A stretch of DNA of 32,641 bases. Source: Bacillota bacterium. GTDB taxonomy: Bacteria; Bacillota; Sulfobacillia; Sulfobacillales; Sulfobacillaceae. The notes beneath the pieces are model-generated. The model was not told the DNA's origin and ran no database searches. It saw only the letters and a list, made by a program, of their open reading frames with translations. The stretch covers positions 1 through 32,641 of the forward strand of contig JAJZXX010000167.1 in NCBI GenBank assembly GCA_021806205.1. Direction: 5' to 3'. Position 1 is the first letter of the stretch, and each line of letters begins with the position of its first letter. Below are positions 16,797-26,797 of the stretch, in pieces. A program made the position numbers and the translations under genes.

Positions 16797-17284
16797 AAAC
16801 AGGGCGGCCGCGAGAGTGCATGGCCGGTGTTCGGCGTTATTAACGATTTGGACACAAATTAGCGCGGTGGTTCATTTCGAGCGTTATTTGGGTTTGGCCC
16901 ATGTCTATGATGGGCATGCAACGCCTGGCCAGTTCCAACTACGCGTTCCCCATCCTACCAATCAGTCGCAGGAAGAGCGGCCCACCCCCGCGGGGGTCAG
17001 CCGTCGTATGGTGCCAGATCATGCCTATTCAGTCTGGCCGGAGTCACAGGAATGATCACGAGAAAGTGGGACGCGTGCAAGAGAAGTCGGCACGCGTCTC
17101 ACGGTAAAGGGGCTGATTATCCCGATGGTCCAAGCGTAACCAAAGCCGATCTGAACACGTTCTTAACGATAATGGCTGTGGTCAATCTGAGCGAAGTCCT
17201 GCACAATGAGAAGAGCAGATCGGTAGAGGGGTTCTCCTTCCTACCTCGAAGTAGATCAATAATAGAATCTAACGAGGGAGTGTC
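16797..17284. other. Intergenic stretch with a perfect GC palindrome
   Basis: No gene is recognised. ACCCCCGCGGGGGT at 16984-16997 is a perfect 14-base palindrome without T tract. Short open frames (16901-17107 and others) have no ribosome site or family look. A TAGAAT box at 17263-17268 might be the -10 of the moxR operon, but no good -35 lies in front of it. Confidence 0.45.
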
Positions 17285-18262
17285 ATGCTAAAGCGACCCG
17301 ACCAATTTAAAGGACTAGTCACCTTACATCCAGATCTACAACGAATTGTCGACAACCTCGAAATCGTCGTCGTCGGAAAGCATCGGCTCATGGAATATAT
17401 GGTGACGGCTATGCTGGCTGGTGGCCATGTTTTGCTGGACGACGTACCTGGTGTGGGTAAAACCACCATTGCCAAAACGTTAGCCAAGAGCACCGGATTA
17501 GAGTATCGCCGTATTCAGTGCACCCCAGATTTGCTTCCCAGCGATATTACCGGCGTAACCATTTTTCATCCCGGGACTCATCAATTCGAATTTCAACCCG
17601 GTCCGATATTTACCCATCTCGTGCTGGCGGATGAGATTAACCGCACCTCCCCCAGGAGCCAAAGTGCACTGCTTGAAGTCATGGAAGAAAGCCAGGTTAC
17701 TGTCGATGGCATCACGCACCCGATGTCGTTGCCGTTTTTGGTGGTAGCGACACAAAACCCCATTGAGTATGAGGGGACCTTCCCTCTTCCGGAAAGCCAG
17801 TTGGACCGCTTTCTGTTTCGCCTAACCATCGGATATCCCGGCGTGGAGGAGGAGTCTAAAATACTGGCCCAATCGCAAGCACGATCCCAGGTCGACACGT
17901 TGTCCGCGGTCATGAGTCGGGAACGCATTCTTCAGTTGATGGCGGAATCGGCGGCTATCCATGTCACCGACTCGATACGTCGTTATATTGCTGAAATCGC
18001 GTTTGCCACAAGAAAGTCTCCCCATCTCTATTTAGGCCTAAGCCCCCGGGGCAGCATCGCCCTGTATCATGCGGCCCAAGCCTGGGCACTTTTGCACAAT
18101 CGTTCCTACGTAATCCCCGACGATATTATTGAACTGGCCCCCCACGTGGTTGAACATCGTTTGATCGTATCGCGAACAACCGCGTCGCAGAGTCGTGAAC
18201 GGGTTCATGAAGTGTTCAATGACATCATTCATGCCATTCCCGTTCCGAGTACGTCGTCATGA
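17285..18262 (+). CDS. MoxR-family AAA+ ATPase
   Basis: A 325-residue AAA+ chaperone-like ATPase, cytoplasmic. Walker A is GVPGVGKTT (about residues 56-64), Walker B LVLADEINR (about 117-125) and sensor 1 VVATQNPIEYEGTFPLPESQ, which is a MoxR hallmark. C-terminal lid sequence LGLSPRGSIALYHAAQAWA is also typical. MoxR proteins help mature or assemble partner proteins, often with metal centres or at the membrane, and are usually encoded with DUF58 proteins, as here. GAGGGAG lies before the ATG. The stop overlaps the next start by four bases (ATGA). Confidence 0.93.
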   Translation: MLKRPDQFKGLVTLHPDLQRIVDNLEIVVVGKHRLMEYMVTAMLAGGHVLLDDVPGVGKTTIAKTLAKSTGLEYRRIQCTPDLLPSDITGVTIFHPGTHQFEFQPGPIFTHLVLADEINRTSPRSQSALLEVMEESQVTVDGITHPMSLPFLVVATQNPIEYEGTFPLPESQLDRFLFRLTIGYPGVEEESKILAQSQARSQVDTLSAVMSRERILQLMAESAAIHVTDSIRRYIAEIAFATRKSPHLYLGLSPRGSIALYHAAQAWALLHNRSYVIPDDIIELAPHVVEHRLIVSRTTASQSRERVHEVFNDIIHAIPVPSTSS

Positions 18263-19362
18263 AAACGCCACAACCTTTCGCATGGGCGGCCGTGGCTTGG
18301 GGAGCCGTCATCGCCTATGCCATCTATCAGGGCGGGGCCCTCGCCTGGCACCTCCTAGGTTTTGTCATCGTCTTGAGCCTCATGGTGGCGGTGTTTCACT
18401 TGCGGTCCCTGTCTTCGATTGCTGTGCAACGCCACATGCGCCCGGGCCCCTATGGTGCGGGTGAATCTCTCACAGTAAGCCTCACCGTATCCGCTCGCCA
18501 CGCGTGGCTATGGCCTTATCTATTGGTCATCGATCAGTTGCCTGCTGCGCTTGATGTCGGGGAACCGCGATTCGTTCTAAGCTATCTTGGCAAAAAACCT
18601 CTGACCTTGCATTACCAAATCCCCGCGTTACAGCGGGGAATCTATGAATTTACCGAAGTCTCTCTGACCACCGGAGATCTATTTGGTCTGTCGCAGCGCT
18701 CACGCCAGATAGCCCTGAAGACGACCTTGATAGTGTGGCCAAAAACCGTGTCTTTGGATACTTCGCGCCTGACGCCGCGACTCTGGCATGGTGAAAACCG
18801 CTCACCGCGCCCCACGCGTGACGAATCTATCCACATCCGAGGCATTCGTGAATATGTTCAGGGCGACCGGTTATCGCGCATCCATTGGAAAAAATCGGCA
18901 CATACGGGCGATTTAAAGGTTAAACAATTTGAACCGGAGACCCAACCCGAATTTACGGTGCTATTGGATGGCGCGAGCCAGTTTACGCGGGACAATTGGG
19001 AGGTCGCCATTAGTACCGCAGCATCGCTTGTGGCACACGCCCATCACGCCCATCAGACCATCGGGCTGGAATCCCTGGACTTTCCGCGTGAAGCGTTCTT
19101 ATTGGCCCAGGGCGCACCATCACTCCAAAGCATGATGAATTTTCTCAGTGGGTTAACGTATCGTCCCACTCGATCCAGTAGCCCGTTTGGTCATTTGACC
19201 TCATCATCACCGCTCGTAGTCATCACCTCCCCGGCACATGCCGACCGTTGGCGCGAACGTGCCGCTCTCATTGTCGTCATTGGATCCGGTGGCGTTCAGA
19301 CACTGGAGGATCTGCCTGGTTATCTGGATCCACTCCCTCAACCCCGGGGAAACCACCTATGA
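18259..19362 (+). CDS. DUF58-domain membrane protein (MoxR partner)
   Basis: A 367-residue protein with two N-terminal membrane helices (about 8-50), an extended beta-rich region, and the DUF58 core RGIREYVQGDRLSRIHWKKS followed by LKVKQFE. This core leads into a von Willebrand A-like fold (FTVLLDGASQF), which lacks a clear complete MIDAS motif. It is known as the usual companion of MoxR and transglutaminase genes and probably anchors the ATPase to the membrane. The gene overlaps both neighbours by ATGA, so the three are translated together. Confidence 0.9.
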   Translation: MKTPQPFAWAAVAWGAVIAYAIYQGGALAWHLLGFVIVLSLMVAVFHLRSLSSIAVQRHMRPGPYGAGESLTVSLTVSARHAWLWPYLLVIDQLPAALDVGEPRFVLSYLGKKPLTLHYQIPALQRGIYEFTEVSLTTGDLFGLSQRSRQIALKTTLIVWPKTVSLDTSRLTPRLWHGENRSPRPTRDESIHIRGIREYVQGDRLSRIHWKKSAHTGDLKVKQFEPETQPEFTVLLDGASQFTRDNWEVAISTAASLVAHAHHAHQTIGLESLDFPREAFLLAQGAPSLQSMMNFLSGLTYRPTRSSSPFGHLTSSSPLVVITSPAHADRWRERAALIVVIGSGGVQTLEDLPGYLDPLPQPRGNHL

Positions 19363-21449
19363 CGGAAAAACTCCGCCCTCTCCTACTAGGGCTTTGGATG
19401 TCCGCTTTATTTTGGCCCTTTGCCCATGCGGGGGGCTACGACCACCCTGCTTGGCTATCCCTGACCCCAGTGCTCTTAAGCCTGGGGGACTTTTTGCGTC
19501 CCGCCGTACTACGAGGATTAACCTGGCTAGCGGTTCTTTATACCGAACTCTCACTAGCTTGGAACGCGATGGCCACACTGCATCTCATACGCACGGTAAT
19601 CGGCGGGGGCTTGCAGCAACTCTTTCTATTACCGCTGCGGGAATGGAATCATATCAGTGCCCATCTCGCCGTCCCCCTATTGTTGGCAGGCGGCTTTCTC
19701 GGGTGGCTCGTGTTTCGACAATGCCGCCAACACGCTCAAGCTCTGGCCTTATTGGTAATGGGGGCGATCCTCATACCTGTCAACCACGTTCTGTGGAATC
19801 TTCCCGGAGAATTGGCGCTCGCATTGTACTTGGCCATTGGACTGACCGTACTATGGACCTTTCACCGCTACACCCTCGTCACCGGGTCACGATCAATGGG
19901 GCCTGGGTCGCGTCGATCCCTCTGGTGGAGTTTGGCTGCCTTGGTACCGGTAGCTATCGGGTGGACCCTACCCGCCCATGCCTCAGCCGACCCCCTAGGC
20001 ATCTTTAAGGGCGATCTCCTGCCCGGGTTGCTGTCCCAATCCGGAAAATCCGCCACTACCGGCTATGGCCCCGGCGTCACCCAGATTGGCCATTCGCTTA
20101 CGACCAGTCGTACCCCCGTATTTATTGCCGCAACCCACCAACCCTATTATTGGCAGGCAGCCACCTACAGCCACTTCAATGGCCATGACTGGTCAAATTC
20201 CAATCGCGGCTTGACCTACGAGGCGGAGCCGCAGGACATCGGCATCCCGCTCATCCAACCCTATTTTTCGACTCTAGTGCCCACGCACACGGTCAAAATC
20301 CCTATCCGAACCGCCTTTTCTAAAAATTTGCTGACGACGCTTTTTTATACGGGCGTCCCCACCAATTTTTCCGTGCCCACGACGGCCCATACGGCATCCG
20401 GTCAATTTCAAAACACAGGCGGTGTCCCCAGTTATCGCTTGACGGCTGAAATTCCTTCGTACAATTTAACGGTGCTCCAACAGGCACTATTCCAAAAAAA
20501 CCCCGGGTCCCTTAAGCCCGACGTACAAGTCCCGCAAAATCTCTCTCCCAAAGTGGGGGCGCTGGCCGCCCGGATCACGCGCAATGCTCAGGGACCGTGG
20601 CAAGCCGCCCAGGATATCAAGAGTTATTTGGACCAGCACTACCGCTACTCTTTAACCGTGACCCCCTCTTCAACCAATGTGGTAAACCACTTTTTATTCG
20701 TGGACCAAAAAGGCTACTGTGACCAGTTTTCTACAGCCTTCATCATGATGATGCGCACCTTGCACGTGCCTGCTCGGTGGGTCGTCGGTTATAGTGCCGG
20801 AACCTATGACCCGTCTTTACACGGGTATCTAGTCCGCGCGTTAGACGCCCATTCTTGGGCGCAAATCTGGATCGCGCATGTCGGATGGGTACCCATCGAT
20901 CCCACTCCAGGATTTGCAGCTCCTGTCTCATATACCAAGGGTGTTCAATCAGGCGCCAACACGATTCATCCGAAGTCGCCCCAGGCGTCGTCGGGTCCCA
21001 CATCTTTTAACCCGGGCCGTATCGCGCATTTACGAAACTTACACGCCCCTGTCCAGCAAGCCCATCGCGCTCATGTCCATCCCAAACGAGTGGCCGGATC
21101 CCAAAAGAATGACGGAGCGACCTTTTTGGCTTTGATCGGCGTCGGGCTTGCCGTTGTCTTAGCCCTATGGCGATATCGCTCGACCCGTTACCGTCGCACC
21201 GTCAAGGGGTTATGGCAATCCATACAACGCGCTTCGAAGCGGAAGTTGGGACACCGCTTAACCGATAAAAGTCCTCGACAGTGGGGAGCCGACTGGCTCC
21301 GCTACTTCCCCGACGACCGTGACCTCGTCTGGCCTTTAGTGAATTTGTTAGAAATAGCCTTCTATCGGAAAACACATTTATCGGCGGATGAGCATCAGCG
21401 TCTGAACGAGTTGTGGAATGCACTCCGAAAGCGTCGGCGAACGGCTTAA
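19359..21449 (+). CDS. Membrane transglutaminase-like protein (DUF3488/DUF4129 type)
   Basis: A 696-residue membrane enzyme with about six N-terminal helices (to about 220), an outer transglutaminase-like domain, one helix near the C-terminus (TFLALIGVGLAVVLALWRY) and a short cytoplasmic tail of the DUF4129 kind (FYRKTHLSADEHQRLNELW). The Cys-His-Asp triad is visible: KGYCDQFSTAF (Cys about 454), DAHSWAQIWI (His about 497) and WVPIDPTPGF (Asp about 513). The bacterial substrates are not known; peptide or peptidoglycan-linked targets are likely. ATG 19359 overlaps the DUF58 stop by ATGA, so a longer frame from 19248 is rejected. The stop overlaps the sigH stop by four bases, tail to tail. Confidence 0.92.
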   Translation: MTEKLRPLLLGLWMSALFWPFAHAGGYDHPAWLSLTPVLLSLGDFLRPAVLRGLTWLAVLYTELSLAWNAMATLHLIRTVIGGGLQQLFLLPLREWNHISAHLAVPLLLAGGFLGWLVFRQCRQHAQALALLVMGAILIPVNHVLWNLPGELALALYLAIGLTVLWTFHRYTLVTGSRSMGPGSRRSLWWSLAALVPVAIGWTLPAHASADPLGIFKGDLLPGLLSQSGKSATTGYGPGVTQIGHSLTTSRTPVFIAATHQPYYWQAATYSHFNGHDWSNSNRGLTYEAEPQDIGIPLIQPYFSTLVPTHTVKIPIRTAFSKNLLTTLFYTGVPTNFSVPTTAHTASGQFQNTGGVPSYRLTAEIPSYNLTVLQQALFQKNPGSLKPDVQVPQNLSPKVGALAARITRNAQGPWQAAQDIKSYLDQHYRYSLTVTPSSTNVVNHFLFVDQKGYCDQFSTAFIMMMRTLHVPARWVVGYSAGTYDPSLHGYLVRALDAHSWAQIWIAHVGWVPIDPTPGFAAPVSYTKGVQSGANTIHPKSPQASSGPTSFNPGRIAHLRNLHAPVQQAHRAHVHPKRVAGSQKNDGATFLALIGVGLAVVLALWRYRSTRYRRTVKGLWQSIQRASKRKLGHRLTDKSPRQWGADWLRYFPDDRDLVWPLVNLLEIAFYRKTHLSADEHQRLNELWNALRKRRRTA

Positions 21450-22138
21450 AATTCCTCGTCGGCCAGATCCGGCATGGGCAAGCCTAGCCGTCCATCTAAG
21501 TACCGCTCCAACTTGCGCTTGACGCGTTGCAGGGCGTTGTCGATAGACTTCACATGGCGCTTCAGCTCGACGGCAATCTCTTGATAGGAGCGCCCATCAA
21601 GATATGACATCAGCACTTTCCATTCCAGGTCGCTCAAGATTTCGCCCATCTTCTCCTCAATGTCGCCGAATTCTTCTCGGTTAATGACCATCTCTTCGGG
21701 ATCGGAGATGCGAGAAGTCGAGATCACGTCCATCAGCGTGCGATCGGAATCTTCTTCGTAGATAGGCTTATTCAGCGAGACATAGGAGTTCAGCGGGATA
21801 TGTTTTTGCCGGGTCGCGGTCTTAATCGCCGTGATGATCTGGCGGGTAATACACAATTCAGCAAACGCACGGAACGACGCCAGTTTGTCGTTTCGAAAAT
21901 CGCGAATCGCCTTATAAAGACCAATCATCCCTTCTTGGATGATATCCTCACGGTCGGCACCAATCAGGAAATAGGAGCGCGCCTTGGCTCTCACAAAGTT
22001 TCGATATTTGTGGATGAGAAACTCCAATGCTTCCCCATTGCCTTCACGTGCTTGCACGACGATGTCCTCGTCCACCATCGCGTCGTAGCTTTTGCTCACG
22101 TCGTGCAACGGGCCAACACCCACCCACATCGCCTCCAT
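21446..22138 (-). CDS. sigH: RNA polymerase sigma factor SigH (Spo0H)
   Basis: A sigma-70 factor of the sigma-H/30 group, used for the transition state and start of sporulation. It contains NFVRAKARSYFLIGADRED and EGMIGLYKAIRDFR (region 2), the melting-helix part SFRAFAELCITRQIITAIKT, and the region 4 HTH GRSYQEIAVELKRHVKSIDN; these blocks are nearly identical to B. subtilis SigH. Length (230 residues) is slightly over the usual 215-220. ATG 22138 has no ribosome site; a GTG at 22123 lies eight bases after GGAGG and may be the true start. It lies downstream of rlmB, as in other Firmicutes, and has its own promoter at 22232-22261. Confidence 0.95.
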   Translation of the reverse strand: MEAMWVGVGPLHDVSKSYDAMVDEDIVVQAREGNGEALEFLIHKYRNFVRAKARSYFLIGADREDIIQEGMIGLYKAIRDFRNDKLASFRAFAELCITRQIITAIKTATRQKHIPLNSYVSLNKPIYEEDSDRTLMDVISTSRISDPEEMVINREEFGDIEEKMGEILSDLEWKVLMSYLDGRSYQEIAVELKRHVKSIDNALQRVKRKLERYLDGRLGLPMPDLADEEF

Positions 22139-22231
22139 CGGCAGGAAATGGAACTAATCCGAAATATAACGCGCGTCGCAAAACGATAATCAATTACAAA
22201 ATTTGAGACATACTCCGGAAACCTTGAAGAC

Positions 22232-22261
22232 ATTATAGTCGGGCCCGTAAAGTCGCGTCAA
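22232..22261 (-). promoter_or_regulatory. Promoter upstream of sigH, overlapping the rlmB stop
   Basis: On the minus strand TTGACG (22256-22261) and a perfect TATAAT (22232-22237) are separated by 18 bases. The -35 box overlaps the rlmB stop codon. It gives a sigH leader of about 85 bases. Confidence 0.75.
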
Positions 22262-23130
22262 TACTGAGTTTTGCCGGCTCGCTGTCGAATCACCTCAAAC
22301 CCGATCACCGCCGCAGCGTTCGAGGCATTGATCGACGCCACCTGTCCAAGCATCGGAAGTCTCACCAAACCGTCGCATCGCTCACGAACCAGGGGACGTA
22401 TACCGAGCCCTTCTGACCCAATAACCAATCCGACCGGGCCGCTCCAGTCCACTGCCGTATAGAGTGTGGGGGCCGTGGGATGGGCCGCATAAACAAAAAC
22501 TCCTAATTTCTTCATTTTGTCGATGGTTTGTGCTAGGTTGGTCACACGCACCACCGACACATATTCAATAGCACCGGACGACGCTTTCGCTACGACGGCG
22601 GTGAGACTTGATGCCCCTCGTTCAGGGATGACAACCCCTGCCGCCCCGGTAGCATCGGCTGTCCTCAAAATAGCCCCCAAATTGTGCGGATCTTGAATAC
22701 CGTCCAGGATATACACGAAGGGTGCGGTTAATGACTGAAGAACCCCTGACCACTCGTCGAAATCGAGCGTGGGCTTGATCGCCACTTGGGCTCCGACCCC
22801 TTGGTGCGCCAATCCCTCAGCCATCCGATCCAAAAAAGCTTTGGGCACCTCTTTCAAAAAAATCCGTCGTTCGTGTGCCAGAGCCGCGATTTCCCGAAGA
22901 CTACCCTCTAAAAGACCCTGTTGCATCCAAAGGCGGTCGATCGGTCGACCCGATCTAAGCGCCTCTAACACGGGATGCCGACCGACTATCACGGGTATAT
23001 CCGAGGCATGGTCTTCATCGGGTCGGGCGGATGAGCCGCGGCGACCGGGAGAATCATGGAGACGGCGCGAATCATGACGACGTCTTGACGGGTCGGCACG
23101 CCTATTGTTTTTTCGGGGTCGGCTTTGCAT
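22258..23130 (-). CDS. rlmB: 23S rRNA 2'-O-ribose methyltransferase (RlmB/TrmH, SpoU family)
   Basis: A SPOUT-class methyltransferase that likely modifies the 2'-OH of a guanosine of 23S rRNA (G2251 in E. coli). The three SpoU motifs are visible: GIQDPHNLGAILRTADATGA, then GLVIGSEGLGI, and LPMLGQVASINASNAAAV. The substrate-binding N-terminal part (VIVGRHPVLEALRSGRPI) follows about 45 residues of Arg-rich tail, common in this family. ATG 23130 is chosen: GGGAGG lies eight bases before it. It overlaps the end of cysS by 29 bases, so both are co-translated. The mrnC (Mini-III) gene often between them is absent. Confidence 0.9.
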   Translation of the reverse strand: MQSRPRKNNRRADPSRRRHDSRRLHDSPGRRGSSARPDEDHASDIPVIVGRHPVLEALRSGRPIDRLWMQQGLLEGSLREIAALAHERRIFLKEVPKAFLDRMAEGLAHQGVGAQVAIKPTLDFDEWSGVLQSLTAPFVYILDGIQDPHNLGAILRTADATGAAGVVIPERGASSLTAVVAKASSGAIEYVSVVRVTNLAQTIDKMKKLGVFVYAAHPTAPTLYTAVDWSGPVGLVIGSEGLGIRPLVRERCDGLVRLPMLGQVASINASNAAAVIGFEVIRQRAGKTQY

Positions 23131-24526
23131 GCGTATCCTCCCGGCGGAAGAGTCTGGTGCCATGGGGGCCATCGAGTACCTCATAGCCTGATTGGATCAA
23201 GACATCGCGAAGCATGTCGGCCCACTGAAAATTTCCCTCTTGGCGCGCTTGATTGCGTCGCTCCACCAGTGTGTCCGCCAAGTAACCGTCTGTTGTGGCT
23301 GGCTTGACGGGAGCCAAAAACCCCAAGATGGAGTCCGCTACTAAGAGGTTTCGACGCGCCCAAGCTCGGGCGGCCTCTCCCCGACCTGATTCAATACCGC
23401 GATATGTGGCCGCCACCATATCAAAGACCACGGCAAAAGCACGTGCCGTGTTAAAGTCCTCATCGAGCGTCGACAAAAATCGTTCCTCGAATAGAGCGAG
23501 CTCTTGAGCCCACTCTTCTTCGGGCAGATCTTGAGTCGGCGGAGCCAGTCGCACCTCTTCCCACAGGCGCTCAATGCGCGCCAAGCCCTGACCCCATTCG
23601 CTAATCCTGGCGTCATCGTAATCTAACGGCGACCGGTAGTGGACACTGAGAAGATACGTACGGACCACGTGAGGTGAGTAACGCTCGAGCAAGGCGCCCA
23701 CATTCACGCCGTTTTTCAGTGATTTAGACATCTTGACGCCGCCTTGGGTGATCAAACCCGAGTGCACCCAAATCGAGACCGGCTCTCCACCTAGCAAGGC
23801 CCGTGATTGCGCTCGCTCATTCTCATGATGGGGAAAGAGAAGATCCATGCCCCCGCCATGCAAATCAAAACGCGCCCCTAAATATCGCCGAGCCATAGCA
23901 GAACATTCAATATGCCATCCCGGACGTCCTTTGCCCCAAGGGCTTTCCCACCCTGGCTCATCGACCTGGGATTTTTTCCACAAAGCAAAATCCTCGGCAC
24001 GCTCTTTGAAAGGATCCGGGTCAATGCGGAACCCCTCGCGCATATCGTTTAAGTTCCGGCCCGAAAGCCTCCCATACTCCGGGTCGCGCGAAACCCGAAA
24101 ATACACGCTGCCATCCGCCGAATACGCATATTCGCTCTCGATTAGCCTTCTAATATAGTCCACAATCGCATCTAGATTGCCACTCACGCGTGGTGCGAAG
24201 TCAGGCGGCTCGACCGAAAGCTCGAGGGTTAGGGCATGATATTCGGCGATGTACTCTTCTGCCAGGGATTCAATCGACCGGCCGGTTTCCCTGGAACGTT
24301 GGATCAGCTTATCATCTATATCAGTAAAGTTTTGCACATAGCTCACAATATACCCACGCCGCATCAAATGACGCCGAATCACATCCCACACCACGGCAGG
24401 TCGGGCATGACCCAGATGGGTATGATCATACGGAGTGACTCCGCAGGTGTAGATGCTGACGTGGCCTGGTCTTTGTGGCACGAGCTCTGTCATCCGTCGG
24501 TTTAAGCTGTCGTAAACCGCAATCAC
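23102..24526 (-). CDS. cysS: Cysteinyl-tRNA synthetase
   Basis: A 474-residue class I synthetase that charges tRNA-Cys. The HIGH signature appears as HTHLGHARPAV, the KMSKS signature as GGVKMSKSLKNG; zinc-binding residues include the Cys in YTCGVTPYD and in HIECSAMARRY with HHENERAQS. The start is GTG 24526, because GGGGAGGGG lies five to six bases upstream and the protein then begins VIAVYDSLNRR, like other CysS. The open frame extends much further upstream but has no CysS-like sequence. No T-box leader sequence (AGGGTGG-type antiterminator) could be made out in front. Confidence 0.96.
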   Translation of the reverse strand: MIAVYDSLNRRMTELVPQRPGHVSIYTCGVTPYDHTHLGHARPAVVWDVIRRHLMRRGYIVSYVQNFTDIDDKLIQRSRETGRSIESLAEEYIAEYHALTLELSVEPPDFAPRVSGNLDAIVDYIRRLIESEYAYSADGSVYFRVSRDPEYGRLSGRNLNDMREGFRIDPDPFKERAEDFALWKKSQVDEPGWESPWGKGRPGWHIECSAMARRYLGARFDLHGGGMDLLFPHHENERAQSRALLGGEPVSIWVHSGLITQGGVKMSKSLKNGVNVGALLERYSPHVVRTYLLSVHYRSPLDYDDARISEWGQGLARIERLWEEVRLAPPTQDLPEEEWAQELALFEERFLSTLDEDFNTARAFAVVFDMVAATYRGIESGRGEAARAWARRNLLVADSILGFLAPVKPATTDGYLADTLVERRNQARQEGNFQWADMLRDVLIQSGYEVLDGPHGTRLFRREDTHAKPTPKKQ

Positions 24527-24776
24527 CAGGACCCCTCCCCACATACGGAAAAAGTCGCTGACCCGTGATGGTGCGACTGCGACCTTCCACGTCAAATTTT
24601 CCCACAGCATAACGGAACCGCCCCGACGCGTCAATGAAAAGGAGCTCCAGCACGGTATTCCCCGACGCCGTTTCATCAGAGTTGAATTTCCCAGGACTTT
24701 TTTCCCATTTTCCGCATTCTCCCTGTAGTTTTTCCCATACTTGACGCGTTTTATGGTGTGTGAGGCAAGGAGCTTT

Positions 24777-24785
24777 TGATACACT
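24777..24785 (+). promoter_or_regulatory. Possible extended -10 promoter of the PBP gene
   Basis: TGATACACT is an extended -10 box (TG-N-TACACT), 32 bases before the PBP start codon. No good -35 box is present at the right distance. The 291-base region between cysS and the PBP genes holds both divergent promoters, but I cannot place the cysS one. Confidence 0.35.
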
Positions 24786-24817
24786 AGTGGAACGGTCCAT
24801 TAAGGGAGAGACGGTTT

Positions 24818-26734
24818 ATGCCCCAAAAGCACGTCGGTCGGCGGGCTGTATTGATGTTTTCGTTTATTACCGCAGGTTTTGCGGTAATTGGTTGGCGCTA
24901 CTGGGATTTGCAAGTACTGCACCGAGCCCACTATCAATCCTTGGCCCAACAGGACCAATTGCGCCAGATCCCGCTGCCCGCGGCCCGCGGCAATATCGTC
25001 ACGGCCAACGGTGTGGCGGTAGCCACATCCAAACCCGCCTGGAGCCTCTATTACCTAAGCCAAGGCACAACCATCCCGACAGCTGAGGCCAATCGCCTAG
25101 CCCGATATATTCACATCCCGGCAAAAACCATTAATAGCACCATTGAACACCAACTAAAGATCTTGCCGAGTTATGACCCCATTGAACTCGACTCCAGCTT
25201 GACACCAAAAGAAATGACTGCCATTGAAGAGAACATTAACCAGCTTCCCTATTTAAGAGTCCAACCCACCGCCATCCGGAGCTATCCGTACGGATCTCTG
25301 ATGGGCAATATTCTCGGATATCTCCAGGAGAACACGTCGACCACCGCCATCGGTAAGTCCGGTCTTGAAATGCAATATAACAAGTACCTCGTGGGCAGCT
25401 CGGGCGGTGAATACGCCGAGGTTAACCGCCAAGGCCAGTTGGTAAAACTCTTTGGCCGGTCCGTACCCACTCCGGGAGACACTTTACATCTCACCATTAA
25501 CTGGAACCTTGAAAAAACCGCCTATAAAGCGCTGGCATACAACATGTATGTCATGCAGCATGCCAACCACGCCTTAACCGCCTATTCTCCCAATGCCAAT
25601 CAAGGGGGGGTGATTGCACTCAATCCCAATAACGGTGACGTGCTGGCTATCGCCAGCCTGCCTAGTTTTAATCCCAACAAGATGATTCCCAATAATCCTA
25701 ACCGCGCCAGCTACTACAGTCGACTTATCCAACAAGCCACGAAGACGGGTAACAATCCCTTTGAAATCGTTCCGACCAGTCTCCCGTTCCCACCGGGATC
25801 AACGTTTAAACCGATGATGGCTGTGGCTGCCTTGGCCAGTCACACTGTGACAGCCACGACACATATTTTTGACCCCGGCTACTTTCCTAAAGATCCAGCA
25901 TTTCATAGCTGGGAATATCCTCGGGCCTTTGGGTCGCTGAACATCGAACAAGCCATCGGCCTATCCGACGACACCTTTTTCTACACACTGGGCTATGACA
26001 TGGGCATCAACCTCATGGATACCTGGATGAAACATTTCTTGCTCAATAAGCCCACGGGGATTGACTTACCTTACGCGACTACCGATTATTTACCAACCCC
26101 ACAGCTTCTCAACGCCACTCACCAAGGGCCGTGGACGTTTGGATGGAATCTCAACACGGTCATTGGTCAGGGGCTAGATCAGTTTACGTTGGTCACCTTA
26201 GCCCGTGCCGATGCTGCCATCGCCAACGGCGGTACGTTGTATCGACCCCACTTGGTATCGGAAATCACGTCCCCCACTGGGAAGGTGGTCAAAAAATTCA
26301 ATCCGGTGGTTCAAGGGAAAATCCATGTCCCAGCTTCCGTATGGAATACGGTGCATAAGGGCATGGAGATGTCGGCTCAAGACAGCAACATCGCGAATAC
26401 GGGAACCAGTGGAACCGGCTATGGTGCGCTGGCGGGATTCCCGATTCCCTTGGCCTCTAAAACGGGGACGGCTCAGGTAACCGGAAAACAAAACAATGCG
26501 GTCTTTCTGACCTATGGGCCGATGAAAGGTTCTCACCCGCATCCGTCCATTGTTATTTTGGTCTATGTGAAAGCCGGCAACTGGGGAGCCGACTCCGGCT
26601 TCGTAGCGCGCGCTATCTATGACCAGTATTTCAAGGTCAAGGACCCGTCGGCCAAACCGCTCTTGGATCGGACTTTTGGCGGAAACTTTGCTTGGCCCTT
26701 TGGATACACGCCGCCCAAAAAGACCGTGCCCTAG
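24818..26734 (+). CDS. Class B penicillin-binding protein (PBP2/MrdA-like transpeptidase)
   Basis: A 638-residue monofunctional cell-wall transpeptidase. It has an N-terminal membrane anchor (about 10-30, LMFSFITAGFAVIGW), a PBP-dimer domain starting with PLPAARGNIVTANG, and a C-terminal penicillin-binding domain. The active-site motifs are STFKP (SxxK, nucleophile Ser), SDD in GLSDDTFFYT in the SxN position, and SKTGTAQ (KTG). SDD in place of SxN occurs in some elongasome PBPs. It probably acts in cell elongation or in spore wall synthesis, outside the membrane. A GGGAGA ribosome site is found before ATG 24818. The next gene follows after 63 bases on the same strand. Confidence 0.92.
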   Translation: MPQKHVGRRAVLMFSFITAGFAVIGWRYWDLQVLHRAHYQSLAQQDQLRQIPLPAARGNIVTANGVAVATSKPAWSLYYLSQGTTIPTAEANRLARYIHIPAKTINSTIEHQLKILPSYDPIELDSSLTPKEMTAIEENINQLPYLRVQPTAIRSYPYGSLMGNILGYLQENTSTTAIGKSGLEMQYNKYLVGSSGGEYAEVNRQGQLVKLFGRSVPTPGDTLHLTINWNLEKTAYKALAYNMYVMQHANHALTAYSPNANQGGVIALNPNNGDVLAIASLPSFNPNKMIPNNPNRASYYSRLIQQATKTGNNPFEIVPTSLPFPPGSTFKPMMAVAALASHTVTATTHIFDPGYFPKDPAFHSWEYPRAFGSLNIEQAIGLSDDTFFYTLGYDMGINLMDTWMKHFLLNKPTGIDLPYATTDYLPTPQLLNATHQGPWTFGWNLNTVIGQGLDQFTLVTLARADAAIANGGTLYRPHLVSEITSPTGKVVKKFNPVVQGKIHVPASVWNTVHKGMEMSAQDSNIANTGTSGTGYGALAGFPIPLASKTGTAQVTGKQNNAVFLTYGPMKGSHPHPSIVILVYVKAGNWGADSGFVARAIYDQYFKVKDPSAKPLLDRTFGGNFAWPFGYTPPKKTVP

Positions 26735-26797
26735 TGGGGCCACACAACCCTAAAGGGCATCCTGTCGATCGATACACCCAAAGGAGCTGTACCTTTC

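Noticed and set aside
24426-24800. Possible T-box leader or small gene upstream of cysS
   Set aside because: GGGGCGGTTCCG faintly recalls a T-box, but the core AGGGTGG-ACCGCG and a following terminator are not there; the 124-codon frame has no ribosome site.
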